Source of the DNA: Pedobacter nototheniae
Lineage (GTDB): Bacteria; Bacteroidota; Bacteroidia; Sphingobacteriales; Sphingobacteriaceae
DNA: 64,000 nt
NCBI RefSeq assembly: GCF_004335085.1
Contig: NZ_RQRS01000005.1
Location: 124,001 to 188,000 of the forward strand
Reading direction: 5' to 3'
In this document: positions 24,879 to 32,658 of the stretch, piece after piece
How the letters are laid out: the number at the start of each line of letters is the position of its first letter
Position numbering within the stretch: position 1 is the first letter of the stretch
Position numbers and translations under genes: made by a program
The notes under the pieces: model-generated
What the model saw: only the letters and a program-made list of their open reading frames with translations
What the model was told of the DNA's origin: nothing
Databases searched by the model: none

Positions 24879-26441
24879 CTATCTAAATTTCTTCATAGCT
24901 ACCCATAATTTATCATCCATTCCGTAAACATCAGGACGATATTGAATTTTATCATCTTGATACCAAGCAGTTATGTAAGTAATAATTAAAGGAACAGCCT
25001 TTTTAGGCCCAAACCATGCTGGTTTTAACTGAAATGCATTTAGCGTATCTGCTTTTTGAGCCATGCGTTTTTTATACCATTTGATGTGCGTACTATCAAC
25101 AGGCGGCAAATCAACCTCAGCCCTCAACTTATCGTAAGTGTAAGGATCTTTTACCAACAACTCTGCAAATTGTAATGGTTTTTCAATTCGTACACAACCA
25201 TGACTAATTGCACGATTGGTTAAATTGAAACCATTTTTATTATTTGTATCATGCAAATAAATACTAGAACTGTTGTCGAAAATAAACTTAAATTTCCCTA
25301 AAGCATTTCCTCCACCAGAACCTTGTTTAAATTTAAAGGGTAATTTATCTCTTGAATATTTGCTCCAGTTAATGGTATCAGGCTCATTAATTAATTTATC
25401 CTTATAGTAAACTTTAATGTTGCTGTTTGATAAATAATAAGGATCTTTTCTAGCCATCCAGTATATTTCGCTTTGTGCAATACTTACTGGAATATTCCAA
25501 ATTGGATTTGCCTGAATGGAATTAATTTTGCTAAAAAGCATCGGCGTTTCGTGGTTCTTTGGTTTATCATCCAGGTTACCAGATTTAGCAAAAGCTTTCA
25601 TCTTTTCTTCATACCCAGCCTCACGTTTTCCGCCTACACAAACCTTCATCGAAATTACAGTATCAAGCTTATTTAACCAGGTCAATTTAAAATCAGGAAT
25701 ATTAACCTGAACGTAATTATCACCCGTCTCTGGAAGCTTCCAACGGAAACGTTCCATGTTCAACAAAAGAATTCTTTTTTCGTCGTCGGCATTTGTATTT
25801 ATGTATGCTTTTTGTAATGCTTTGTATTGAATGGATTTTGGCTGAACAGCGTGCAAACTATCTAAAATATTTTCAGTTTTTAACAGCCCGGTAATGGATA
25901 AACTATCTGGCCTTTTAACCTTAATATAATAACGTGAAAATATGTTACGAGGATTTACAACTCCGTAATTTAAATAGTTAAAATAATTAAGATAAGCACT
26001 CGCAGATAACAACTCTAACTTCGCAATTACCGGATAACTTTCGTCTACTTTTTTAAATTTATTAGCATTTAATTCATCCAATAAACTTTTTATTTCATCA
26101 GTTTTAAATATTTTTGGATTAAAGCCATGTGCCTTGCTGTTTTGTAAATACAGTTCAAGTGAATCTAAACCGCCATTAATGAAGAATTTCGTCACCATGT
26201 GCGGTGAAGAATTGTTGTCGGCATAAAATGCTTTCATTAATTTAGGATTCGCAAAACCGTCTGCTAAGCTATCTATTGTCTTCACAAAAACGCTATCGTA
26301 GGCTACAGTATCAAAATCCTTATAAATTTTATTTTTAAAATGCTCTGATAATACGACACCGATCTGAGGAGGTGTTTTAAACCAATTACAAGCACCAAAT
26401 GTTAAAATAACAGGGATTATTAGAAAGCGAAAGTTTTTCAA
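24879..26441 (-). CDS. L,D-transpeptidase lipoprotein (YkuD domain)
   Basis: 520 residues. The N-terminus MKNFRFLIIPVILTFGACNW is a lipoprotein signal (Cys 18). The N-terminal half is helical, as in YcbB/LdtD-type enzymes. The C-terminal YkuD domain ends with the catalytic motif NRAISHGCVRIEKP (His and Cys of HxxxxSHGCVR) at about residue 430. ETPMLFSKINSIQANPIWNIP in the middle is the typical strand pair of the large L,D-transpeptidases. It would make 3-3 crosslinks or attach proteins to peptidoglycan in the periplasm. It is divergent from the histidine operon. Confidence 0.92.
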   Translation of the reverse strand: MKNFRFLIIPVILTFGACNWFKTPPQIGVVLSEHFKNKIYKDFDTVAYDSVFVKTIDSLADGFANPKLMKAFYADNNSSPHMVTKFFINGGLDSLELYLQNSKAHGFNPKIFKTDEIKSLLDELNANKFKKVDESYPVIAKLELLSASAYLNYFNYLNYGVVNPRNIFSRYYIKVKRPDSLSITGLLKTENILDSLHAVQPKSIQYKALQKAYINTNADDEKRILLLNMERFRWKLPETGDNYVQVNIPDFKLTWLNKLDTVISMKVCVGGKREAGYEEKMKAFAKSGNLDDKPKNHETPMLFSKINSIQANPIWNIPVSIAQSEIYWMARKDPYYLSNSNIKVYYKDKLINEPDTINWSKYSRDKLPFKFKQGSGGGNALGKFKFIFDNSSSIYLHDTNNKNGFNLTNRAISHGCVRIEKPLQFAELLVKDPYTYDKLRAEVDLPPVDSTHIKWYKKRMAQKADTLNAFQLKPAWFGPKKAVPLIITYITAWYQDDKIQYRPDVYGMDDKLWVAMKKFR

Positions 26442-26517
26442 GATGTACTATATTTTATGTAAAAACCGATGGTTTATGTTAAAAAAGCAATAAAGGGCAA
26501 ATTAAGTGCCATAATTT

Positions 26518-26547
26518 TTTGTTTTATCAATTGTATCTTTATATTTG
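26518..26547 (+). promoter_or_regulatory. Promoter of the histidine operon
   Basis: TTTG (26518-26521), 18-base spacer, then TATATTTG (26540-26547) match the Bacteroidota -33 TTTG and -7 TAnnTTTG elements. A start near 26553 gives a leader of about 165 bases that contains the His-rich peptide. Confidence 0.65.
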
Positions 26548-26592
26548 CCATCGCTTATCAGCTAAAGTATTGATACAGGCACAAATAATTTT

Positions 26593-26640
26593 ATGAACTT
26601 AATTTTGAACCATCACTTACATTTACACCATCGCCGATAG
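26593..26640 (+). CDS. hisL: Histidine leader peptide (attenuation)
   Basis: ATG at 26593, TAG at 26640, product MNLILNHHLHLHHRR. Five of fifteen residues are His, clustered in seven codons, so ribosome stalling depends on charged tRNA-His. It lies 40 bases after the predicted start of transcription and 78 bases before hisG. The last codons overlap a hairpin ATCGCC-GATA-GGCGAT (26630-26645). The codon run and the downstream terminator match the classical his attenuation layout; the mechanism here is inferred. Confidence 0.8.
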   Translation: MNLILNHHLHLHHRR

Positions 26641-26656
26641 GCGATATGATATGTTT

Positions 26657-26680
26657 GTTTTGTACTTCAAAACTTTTTTT
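26657..26680 (+). terminator. Attenuator terminator of the histidine operon
   Basis: Stem GTTTTG/CAAAAC (26657-26662, 26668-26673) with loop TACTT followed by seven T. The stem is short and AT-rich but the T run is strong. It lies between the leader peptide and hisG, as expected for a premature terminator. Confidence 0.6.
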
Positions 26681-26718
26681 CCGTAAAATAATTTCCTGTT
26701 CACTCTATATTCAATACT

Positions 26719-27570
26719 TTGAAAACACTCAAAATTGCTATCCAAAAATCGGGTAGGTTAAACGAAAAATCCGTAGAAATTTTAAAAAATTGTGGCTTAT
26801 CTTTCGAGAACTATAAAAGCTCTTTAATATCAACTGTTACCAACTTCCCTTTGGAGATACTTTTTCTTCGGGATGATGACATTCCAGAATATGTTCAGGA
26901 TGGTATTGCCGACCTTGGAATTGTTGGCGAAAATGTGATTACTGAAGCGCAGGCAGATGTAACCTATTTACAAAAATTAGGCTTCGGAAAATGCACTTTA
27001 AAAATCGCCGTTCAAGCTACAAGTAACATCCAAAAATTAGAAGAATTAAACGGCAAAGCAATCGCAACTTCTTATCCGGTTATCCTTGAAAATTTCTTAA
27101 AATCTAAAGGTATAAATTCAGACATTAGAACGATTTCCGGATCAGTAGAAATTGGTCCGGGTTTGGGTTTAAGTGATGCCATTTTTGACATTGTTTCAAC
27201 TGGTGGAACTTTAAAAAGTAATGGACTAAAACCGTTCGCAGATGTGATGCAATCCGAAGCCGTTTTAATCGGAAATAAATCCATAATAGACAATCCAGAA
27301 GTTGCAGAGTTGTTGCAAAGAATTCGGTCTGTACTAAGTGCAAAATCCAATAAGTACGTGGTATTAAATGTATCAAAAGATAACTTACAAAAAGTTGTAG
27401 ACTTATTGCCAGGAGTTAAAAGTCCAACCATTGTTCCACTCTTTGAACCAGACTGGGTTGCCGTTCATTCTGTAATTGCAGAAGAAGATTTCTGGGATAA
27501 AATTAACAGCCTAAAAGCAGCTGGTGCTGAAGGAATTTTAGTGATGCCAATTGAGAAAATAATCAAATAA
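26719..27570 (+). CDS. hisG: ATP phosphoribosyltransferase, long form
   Basis: 283 residues, the size of the long, hexameric HisG that does not need HisZ. It catalyses the first step of histidine synthesis, joining ATP and PRPP. Visible are IAIQKSGRLNEKSVEIL at the N-terminus, DIPEYVQDGIADLGIVGENV, and the PRPP loop ISGSVEIGPGLGLSDAIFDIVSTGGT. The C-terminal 75 residues (SPTIVPLFEPDWVAVHSVI, GAEGILVMPIEKI) form the regulatory domain that senses histidine. The start is TTG, with no upstream ATG in frame. It is the first structural gene after the attenuator. Confidence 0.96.
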   Translation: MKTLKIAIQKSGRLNEKSVEILKNCGLSFENYKSSLISTVTNFPLEILFLRDDDIPEYVQDGIADLGIVGENVITEAQADVTYLQKLGFGKCTLKIAVQATSNIQKLEELNGKAIATSYPVILENFLKSKGINSDIRTISGSVEIGPGLGLSDAIFDIVSTGGTLKSNGLKPFADVMQSEAVLIGNKSIIDNPEVAELLQRIRSVLSAKSNKYVVLNVSKDNLQKVVDLLPGVKSPTIVPLFEPDWVAVHSVIAEEDFWDKINSLKAAGAEGILVMPIEKIIK

Positions 27571-27618
27571 ATAGGCAAAAACACCATTAACTATTAGTTA
27601 ATTTAAAAACATAAAACA

Positions 27619-28899
27619 TTGAAAGTCTACAGTTATAAGGATTTATATAAATCAAAAATTGAATATCTGTGTTCGAGGCAAATTGAAGACGATAAATTGA
27701 TCGAAGAGCGTGTTTTTTCGATCATAAATTCGGTTAAAAAAGAGGGAGACAAAGCACTCTTTAACTTCGCAAAAACATTTGACAAAGTTGATTTAGATAA
27801 ATTATTTTTAGATGCAGATGCTATAAAAGAAATTGCATCTACTATCCCTGCCGAGGCAAAAAAAGCTATCGATATTGCTTATCAAAATATCAAAACCTTT
27901 CATCAGGCACAGCTTAAAGCAGAAGATAAAATAGAAACCATGCCTGGTGTAGTATGTTGGCGTGAGGCTAGAGCAATAGAAAAAGTTGGGCTTTATATTC
28001 CTGGCGGAACGGCTGTTTTGCCGAGTACTTTTTTAATGCTTGCAACACCGGCAATTATTGCGGGCTGCAAGGAAATTGTGGTATGCTCGCCGCCACAAAG
28101 TGATGGTAAAACAAACTGCTTTTTGGCCTATTGTGCGGTACTTCTTGGCATTGATAAAATATACCTGATAGGTGGCGCCCAAGCTGTAGCAGCAATGGCT
28201 TTTGGCACAGAAACCGTACCGAGAGTTTATAAGATATTTGGCCCTGGAAACCGCTATGTAACTACAGCGAAAACAATGGTTCAAAACACAATCGCAATTG
28301 ATATGCCTGCAGGTCCATCGGAGGTTTTAGTGATCGCAGACGAAACTGCCATTCCGTCATTTGTTGCCGCTGATTTACTTGCACAAGCTGAACATGGAGC
28401 TGATAGTCAAGCCGTTTTAGTTTCTACTTCGAACAAAATAATAGTAGAAACGTTAAAAGAGATTGAAAAACAAATAGATAAGCTACCAAGAAAGGAAATA
28501 GCTGCAAAAGCAATAGAGAACTCTTATGCAGTGTTAGTGCCTGATTTAGAGACTGCAATGGGCTTTTCTAATGAATATGCACCCGAGCACTTAATTATAG
28601 CATCAGATAATTACCAAAGCCTTATCCCCCAAATTATTAATGCTGGATCTGTATTTGTGGGTAATTTAACCCCAGAAAGTGCTGGCGATTATGCTTCAGG
28701 AACCAATCATACCTTACCTACTAGTGGTTTTGCAAAAGCTTATTCGGGCGTTTCATTAGATGCCTTTATCAAAAAAATCACTTTCCAACACTTATCAGCT
28801 GTAGGCTTAAAAAACATTGGATCTACAGTAGAAACCCTTGCAGCTGCAGAAGGCTTGCAAGCACACAAAAATGCAATTACGATTAGATTAGAGTCATAA
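27619..28899 (+). CDS. hisD: Histidinol dehydrogenase
   Basis: 426 residues. Oxidises L-histidinol twice to L-histidine with NAD, the last two steps of the pathway. The family patterns GVVCWREARAIEKVGLYIPGG, GAQAVAAMAFGTETVP, FGPGNRYVTTAKTMV and DMPAGPSEVLVIAD are present. The zinc and catalytic residues lie in LAQAEHGADSQAVLV (Gln, His), the NEYAPEHLII Glu-His pair, and SAGDYASGTNHTLPT. Like hisG it uses a TTG start, 49 bases after the hisG stop, and it ends 1 base before hisC. Confidence 0.97.
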   Translation: MKVYSYKDLYKSKIEYLCSRQIEDDKLIEERVFSIINSVKKEGDKALFNFAKTFDKVDLDKLFLDADAIKEIASTIPAEAKKAIDIAYQNIKTFHQAQLKAEDKIETMPGVVCWREARAIEKVGLYIPGGTAVLPSTFLMLATPAIIAGCKEIVVCSPPQSDGKTNCFLAYCAVLLGIDKIYLIGGAQAVAAMAFGTETVPRVYKIFGPGNRYVTTAKTMVQNTIAIDMPAGPSEVLVIADETAIPSFVAADLLAQAEHGADSQAVLVSTSNKIIVETLKEIEKQIDKLPRKEIAAKAIENSYAVLVPDLETAMGFSNEYAPEHLIIASDNYQSLIPQIINAGSVFVGNLTPESAGDYASGTNHTLPTSGFAKAYSGVSLDAFIKKITFQHLSAVGLKNIGSTVETLAAAEGLQAHKNAITIRLES

Positions 28900-28900
28900 T

Positions 28901-29941
28901 ATGGATATTAACGATTTAGTAAGAGAAAATATAAAGAACCTACGCCCCTACTCTACGGCAAGGGATGAATTTAAAGGGCAGGCATCAGTATTTTTAGATG
29001 CAAATGAGAACAGTTATGGCTCTCCATTGCCAGCAAATTACAACCGATACCCTGATCCATTGCAACTGGATTTGAAAGATGCAATCAGCAAAATAAAAGG
29101 TGTTCCAATTGAAAATACTTTCCTTGGAAATGGTAGCGATGAAGCTATAGATTTATTGTATCGTGCCTTCTGTAATCCTGGAAAAGATAACGTAATTATC
29201 CTACCTCCAACTTACGGAATGTATGAAGTTTCTGCGAACATAAATGATGTAGAAATTCGTAAAGTAAACCTGCTTCCGAACTTCCAATTAGACCTTGAAA
29301 AAATTGCAGAAACGATCGACAAAAACACTAAAATAATTTTCATTTGTTCTCCAAATAATCCAACAGGAAATTCAATAAATAGAACCGATATTGAAACTAT
29401 TTTAGCCAACTTTAAAGGCATTGTTGTGATTGATGAAGCCTACATAAATTACGCCAGACAAAAGACCTTTATTCAAGAGTTAACCGAGTACGGAAACCTA
29501 GTTGTTTTGCAAACTTTTTCTAAGGCTTGGGGGCTTGCGGCTTTACGTTTGGGCATGGCATTTTCATCAACAAAAGTGATTGATGTTTTGAATAAAATTA
29601 AGCCACCTTATAACATTAATCAAGCAACGCAAGACTTAGCTTTTGAAGCACTAAAAAACATTGCTCAAGTAAACAATTGGATCAAAGAATCAGTAGCAGA
29701 ACGCGAACGTTTATCTAAAGATTTAATTGCACTTGAAATTGTAAATAAGGTGTACCCATCTGATGCAAATTTCATATTAGCAGAAGTAAAAGATGCACTA
29801 AAAATTTACGACACTTTAGTTGAAGAAGGCATCATTGTTCGCGACCGTTCTAAGGTTACACTTTGCGAAGGCTGCCTAAGAATTACCGTTGGAACTAAAG
29901 AGGAAAATGACAAATTATTAAACGTTTTAAAAAATTTATAA
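28901..29941 (+). CDS. hisC: Histidinol-phosphate aminotransferase
   Basis: 346 residues, fold-type I PLP aminotransferase. It converts imidazole-acetol phosphate and glutamate to histidinol phosphate. Seen are FLDANENSYGSPLP at the N-terminus, the phosphate-binding region NGSDEAIDLLYRAF, the SPNNPTGNSINR motif, VVIDEAYINYA and the PLP lysine in FSKAWGLAALRLGM. Near the C-terminus LRITVGTKEEND supplies the conserved Arg. The gene begins one base after hisD, and its stop runs directly into the hisB start (ATG at 29942). Confidence 0.97.
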   Translation: MDINDLVRENIKNLRPYSTARDEFKGQASVFLDANENSYGSPLPANYNRYPDPLQLDLKDAISKIKGVPIENTFLGNGSDEAIDLLYRAFCNPGKDNVIILPPTYGMYEVSANINDVEIRKVNLLPNFQLDLEKIAETIDKNTKIIFICSPNNPTGNSINRTDIETILANFKGIVVIDEAYINYARQKTFIQELTEYGNLVVLQTFSKAWGLAALRLGMAFSSTKVIDVLNKIKPPYNINQATQDLAFEALKNIAQVNNWIKESVAERERLSKDLIALEIVNKVYPSDANFILAEVKDALKIYDTLVEEGIIVRDRSKVTLCEGCLRITVGTKEENDKLLNVLKNL

Positions 29942-31075
29942 ATGAAAAAAGTATTATTTATCGATCGTGATGGAACGTTGGATATTGAACCGGAAGATGA
30001 ACAGGTAGATAGTTTTGCTAAACTACAATTTTATCCTCGGGCGTTGTACTATCTTTCTAAAATTGCATCAGAATTAGATTTCGAATTGGTGATGGTGACA
30101 AATCAGGATGGACTGGGAACACCTTCAAATCCTGAAGAAAATTTTTGGCCTATACACAATTTTATCATCAATACTTTTGAAGGTGAAGGTGTACATTTTG
30201 ATGATGTAATTATTGATCGGACTTTTGCCAAAGACAATGCGCCTACTCGCAAACCTGGAACTGCGCTTTTAACAAAATACTTTGGCGAGGGATATGATTT
30301 AAAGAACTCATTTGTAATAGGCGATCGGTTAAACGATGTTGTTTTAGCTAAAAATTTAGGTGCAAAAGCTATTTTTCTTCGTCAAAATGATGCATTAGGC
30401 TCAACCGAAGCTCTAGATAAACATGAAACATTGCTGGATGTAATTATTCTGGAAACCAAAAAGTGGGAAGATATTTACAATTTGCTTAAAGGTGGAAGCA
30501 GAAAAATTAACCATGTACGCAAAACAAATGAAACGGATATAACCATTAATCTGGATTTAGACGGCACAGGAAAGGCTAAAATTGAAACTGGTTTAAACTT
30601 TTTTGACCATATGTTGGATCAAATTGCCAGACATGGAAGCGTTGATTTGGAAGTTATTGCCAAAGGCGATCTTCATATTGATGAGCACCACACCATCGAA
30701 GATACCGGAATTGCCTTGGGTGAAGCCTTTGCAAAGGGTTTAGGCAATAAATTAGGCATAGAGCGGTATGGTTTTTGCCTACCAATGGACGATTGCCTTG
30801 CGCAGGTTGCTATAGATTTTGGAGGTAGAAACTGGATTGTTTGGGATGCCGAATTTAAACGCGAAAAGGTTGGTGACATGCCCACAGAGATGTTTTACCA
30901 CTTTTTTAAATCGTTTAGTGATGCCGCTAAATGTAATTTAAATATTAAGGCTGAAGGAGATAATGAGCACCATAAAATTGAAGCTATATTTAAAGCTTTT
31001 GCGAAAGCAATTAAAATGGCCATAAAGCGTGATGCCGAGAAAATGGTTTTACCAAGCACAAAAGGATTATTGTAG
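29942..31075 (+). CDS. hisB: Bifunctional histidinol-phosphatase / imidazoleglycerol-phosphate dehydratase
   Basis: 377 residues, the two-domain fused form. The N-terminal HAD phosphatase (about 1-165) has [12 protein letters not shown] with the nucleophile Asp, [10 protein letters not shown] and [15 protein letters not shown]. The C-terminal dehydratase (about 185-377) has [33 protein letters not shown] with paired metal-binding His, and [16 protein letters not shown]. The fused arrangement occurs in gammaproteobacteria and Bacteroidota. It abuts hisC with no gap. A 182-base gap with a palindromic element separates it from hisH. Confidence 0.97.
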   Translation: MKKVLFIDRDGTLDIEPEDEQVDSFAKLQFYPRALYYLSKIASELDFELVMVTNQDGLGTPSNPEENFWPIHNFIINTFEGEGVHFDDVIIDRTFAKDNAPTRKPGTALLTKYFGEGYDLKNSFVIGDRLNDVVLAKNLGAKAIFLRQNDALGSTEALDKHETLLDVIILETKKWEDIYNLLKGGSRKINHVRKTNETDITINLDLDGTGKAKIETGLNFFDHMLDQIARHGSVDLEVIAKGDLHIDEHHTIEDTGIALGEAFAKGLGNKLGIERYGFCLPMDDCLAQVAIDFGGRNWIVWDAEFKREKVGDMPTEMFYHFFKSFSDAAKCNLNIKAEGDNEHHKIEAIFKAFAKAIKMAIKRDAEKMVLPSTKGLL

Positions 31076-31116
31076 AGAATTTGAAAGGTTTTGATGCACA
31101 AATACTGTTAAATAAA

Positions 31117-31172
31117 CCCGATAGCAGTGGATCCCGATTTTTCATCGGGAAAAACGAATAGCGGGATTGCAG
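31117..31172. repeat. REP-like palindromic element between hisB and hisH
   Basis: A core hairpin TCCCGAT-TTTTC-ATCGGGA (31132-31150) is flanked by CCCGATAGCAGTGG on the left and GAATAGCGGGATTGCAG on the right, which are partly complementary. The composition differs from the surroundings. Similar CCCGATAGC...GAATAGCGGG elements are, to my memory, dispersed in Pedobacter genomes; this needs a genome search. Confidence 0.5.
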
Positions 31173-31257
31173 AACCTTTGGAAAACTGACATTCGTTTTC
31201 AAATTTTATAAAAAAGTGCCTTGTTTGATACTCGACACTAAATACTTGATACTAATT

Positions 31258-31851
31258 ATGATTGGAATAGTAAATTACGGTGCTGGCAATATTTTCTCTT
31301 TAACGGCTGCTTTAGAACGTTTGGATATTACCTATGGCATGATAAACACCGAGGCTGATTTGGGAAAATATAGCCATATCATTATTCCAGGTGTGGGCCA
31401 TGCTGGTGCTGCAATGGAAAAACTTAAAGGAACAGGCTTGATTAAAGCGATTAAAAACTTAAACAAACCTGTTTTAGGAATCTGTGTGGGCATGCAATTG
31501 ATTACGGAACACTCAGAAGAAGGCGATTCTGCACTTTTGGAAATCATTCCAGTAAAAACCAAAAAATTCGATAAAGCATTGAATATCAAAATCCCACACA
31601 TGGGATGGAACGCAATACAACCGAATAAAAATCCGTTATTTACTGGGATTGAAAATAACGAACAATTTTACTTTGTGCACTCTTACTTTATCGAATATAA
31701 CCCTACTTTTGATATTGCATCTGCCGATTATGGAATAAAATTTTCTGCAGCGATACAAAAAGACAATTTTTACGGCGTACAATTTCACCCTGAAAAATCA
31801 GGAAAAGCCGGTGAACTGATATTAAAAAATTTTTCAAACTTAAGCTTATAA
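31258..31851 (+). CDS. hisH: Imidazole glycerol phosphate synthase, glutaminase subunit
   Basis: 197 residues from ATG at 31258 (IGIVNYGAGNIFSLT follows, the usual HisH start). A GTG 42 bases upstream would add a non-conserved extension and is rejected. It is a class I glutaminase: nucleophile Cys in PVLGICVGMQLITEHSEEG, oxyanion and interface segment HMGWNAIQP, YFVHSYF, and the His-Glu pair in GVQFHPEKSGKAG. It passes ammonia to HisF. It is 1 base upstream of hisA. Confidence 0.96.
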   Translation: MIGIVNYGAGNIFSLTAALERLDITYGMINTEADLGKYSHIIIPGVGHAGAAMEKLKGTGLIKAIKNLNKPVLGICVGMQLITEHSEEGDSALLEIIPVKTKKFDKALNIKIPHMGWNAIQPNKNPLFTGIENNEQFYFVHSYFIEYNPTFDIASADYGIKFSAAIQKDNFYGVQFHPEKSGKAGELILKNFSNLSL

Positions 31852-31852
31852 A

Positions 31853-32602
31853 ATGTACATAATACCTGCTATTGATATTTTGGATGGAAAAGTTGTCCGT
31901 CTGTGTGAAGGCGATTACAATCAGAAAACTGAATATGATGTTTCTATCGCAGAAATGATTGAAAGATACCGTTCTAATGGTACAGATTTTATTCATATTA
32001 TTGATTTAAATGGTGCCAAAGGCGATTTCAGCAATCAGAAATCTCTTTTCGAAATCATTAAGAAAACTGAAATGAAAGTGCAATATGGTGGCGGAATTCG
32101 TACCATTGAGCAAGTTACCAATTTGCTTGATGCAGGGATTCACCGGGTTATTGTGGGCACACAAGCCATTACCAATCCAGATTTTTTACAAGAATTAAGT
32201 GTAGCTTTTGCTAAAAAGGATAACTATGCAAACCGAATTGTAATTGCTATTGATGTTTTGGATGAAGTAATTAAATATTCTGGTTGGATGGAAAGCTCTC
32301 CAATAAGGCTAATGGATTATGTAGATAAATGCCTTGCCCTTGGTTTTTTCCGCTTCTTATGTACCGATATTAGCAAAGATGGAAAACTTGGTGGCGCAGC
32401 GATCGAACTGTATAAAAAACTGCTTGAGCATTCTCCAATGATTAAATTAATCGCATCTGGCGGAGTAAGTTCTATGGAAGATATTTACGAATTAGCTAAG
32501 TTTCCAATTAGAAGTGTAGTGGTTGGAAAAGCGATTTACGAAGATAGAATTACCATTGAAGAAATTAAAGAATGGAATTTAAAGGCTTTGAGCTCGATAT
32601 AA
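31853..32602 (+). CDS. hisA: ProFAR isomerase
   Basis: 249 residues forming the half-barrel repeat fold shared with HisF. MYIIPAIDILDGKVVRLCEGD supplies the catalytic Asp 8, and IAIDVLDEVIKYSGW supplies the second one. The phosphate-binding elements are VQYGGGIRTIEQV and LIASGGVSSMEDIYELA. It converts ProFAR to PRFAR. It lies 1 base after hisH. The following gene begins 56 bases later, after a CCCCT-GG-AGGGGGC palindrome. Confidence 0.97.
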   Translation: MYIIPAIDILDGKVVRLCEGDYNQKTEYDVSIAEMIERYRSNGTDFIHIIDLNGAKGDFSNQKSLFEIIKKTEMKVQYGGGIRTIEQVTNLLDAGIHRVIVGTQAITNPDFLQELSVAFAKKDNYANRIVIAIDVLDEVIKYSGWMESSPIRLMDYVDKCLALGFFRFLCTDISKDGKLGGAAIELYKKLLEHSPMIKLIASGGVSSMEDIYELAKFPIRSVVVGKAIYEDRITIEEIKEWNLKALSSI

Positions 32603-32610
32603 CCCCTAAT

Positions 32611-32624
32611 CCCCTGGAGGGGGC
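32611..32624. repeat. Left palindromic flank of the DUF559 element
   Basis: CCCCTGGAGGGGGC, a palindromic GC-rich motif in AT-rich surroundings. It matches 33083-33096 at 12 of 14 positions, differing only in the two central bases. It lies just after the hisA stop. Confidence 0.7.
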
Positions 32625-32658
32625 ATTTACTGCCAAATTAAAATAGAGTTTATAAAAC

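Noticed and set aside
24351..24908. 185-codon open frame on the plus strand
   Set aside because: It lies antisense to the NTF2-like gene and to the ends of its neighbours, has no recognisable domain and a poor start context, so it is a shadow frame.
31136..31155. Terminator inside the his operon
   Set aside because: The hairpin is strong but is followed by AAAAACG rather than a T run on the plus strand, so it is listed as a REP-like element.
31216..31257. GTG-started extension of hisH
   Set aside because: The extra 14 residues (PCLILDTKYLILI) are not found in HisH, and ATG at 31258 gives the standard N-terminus.
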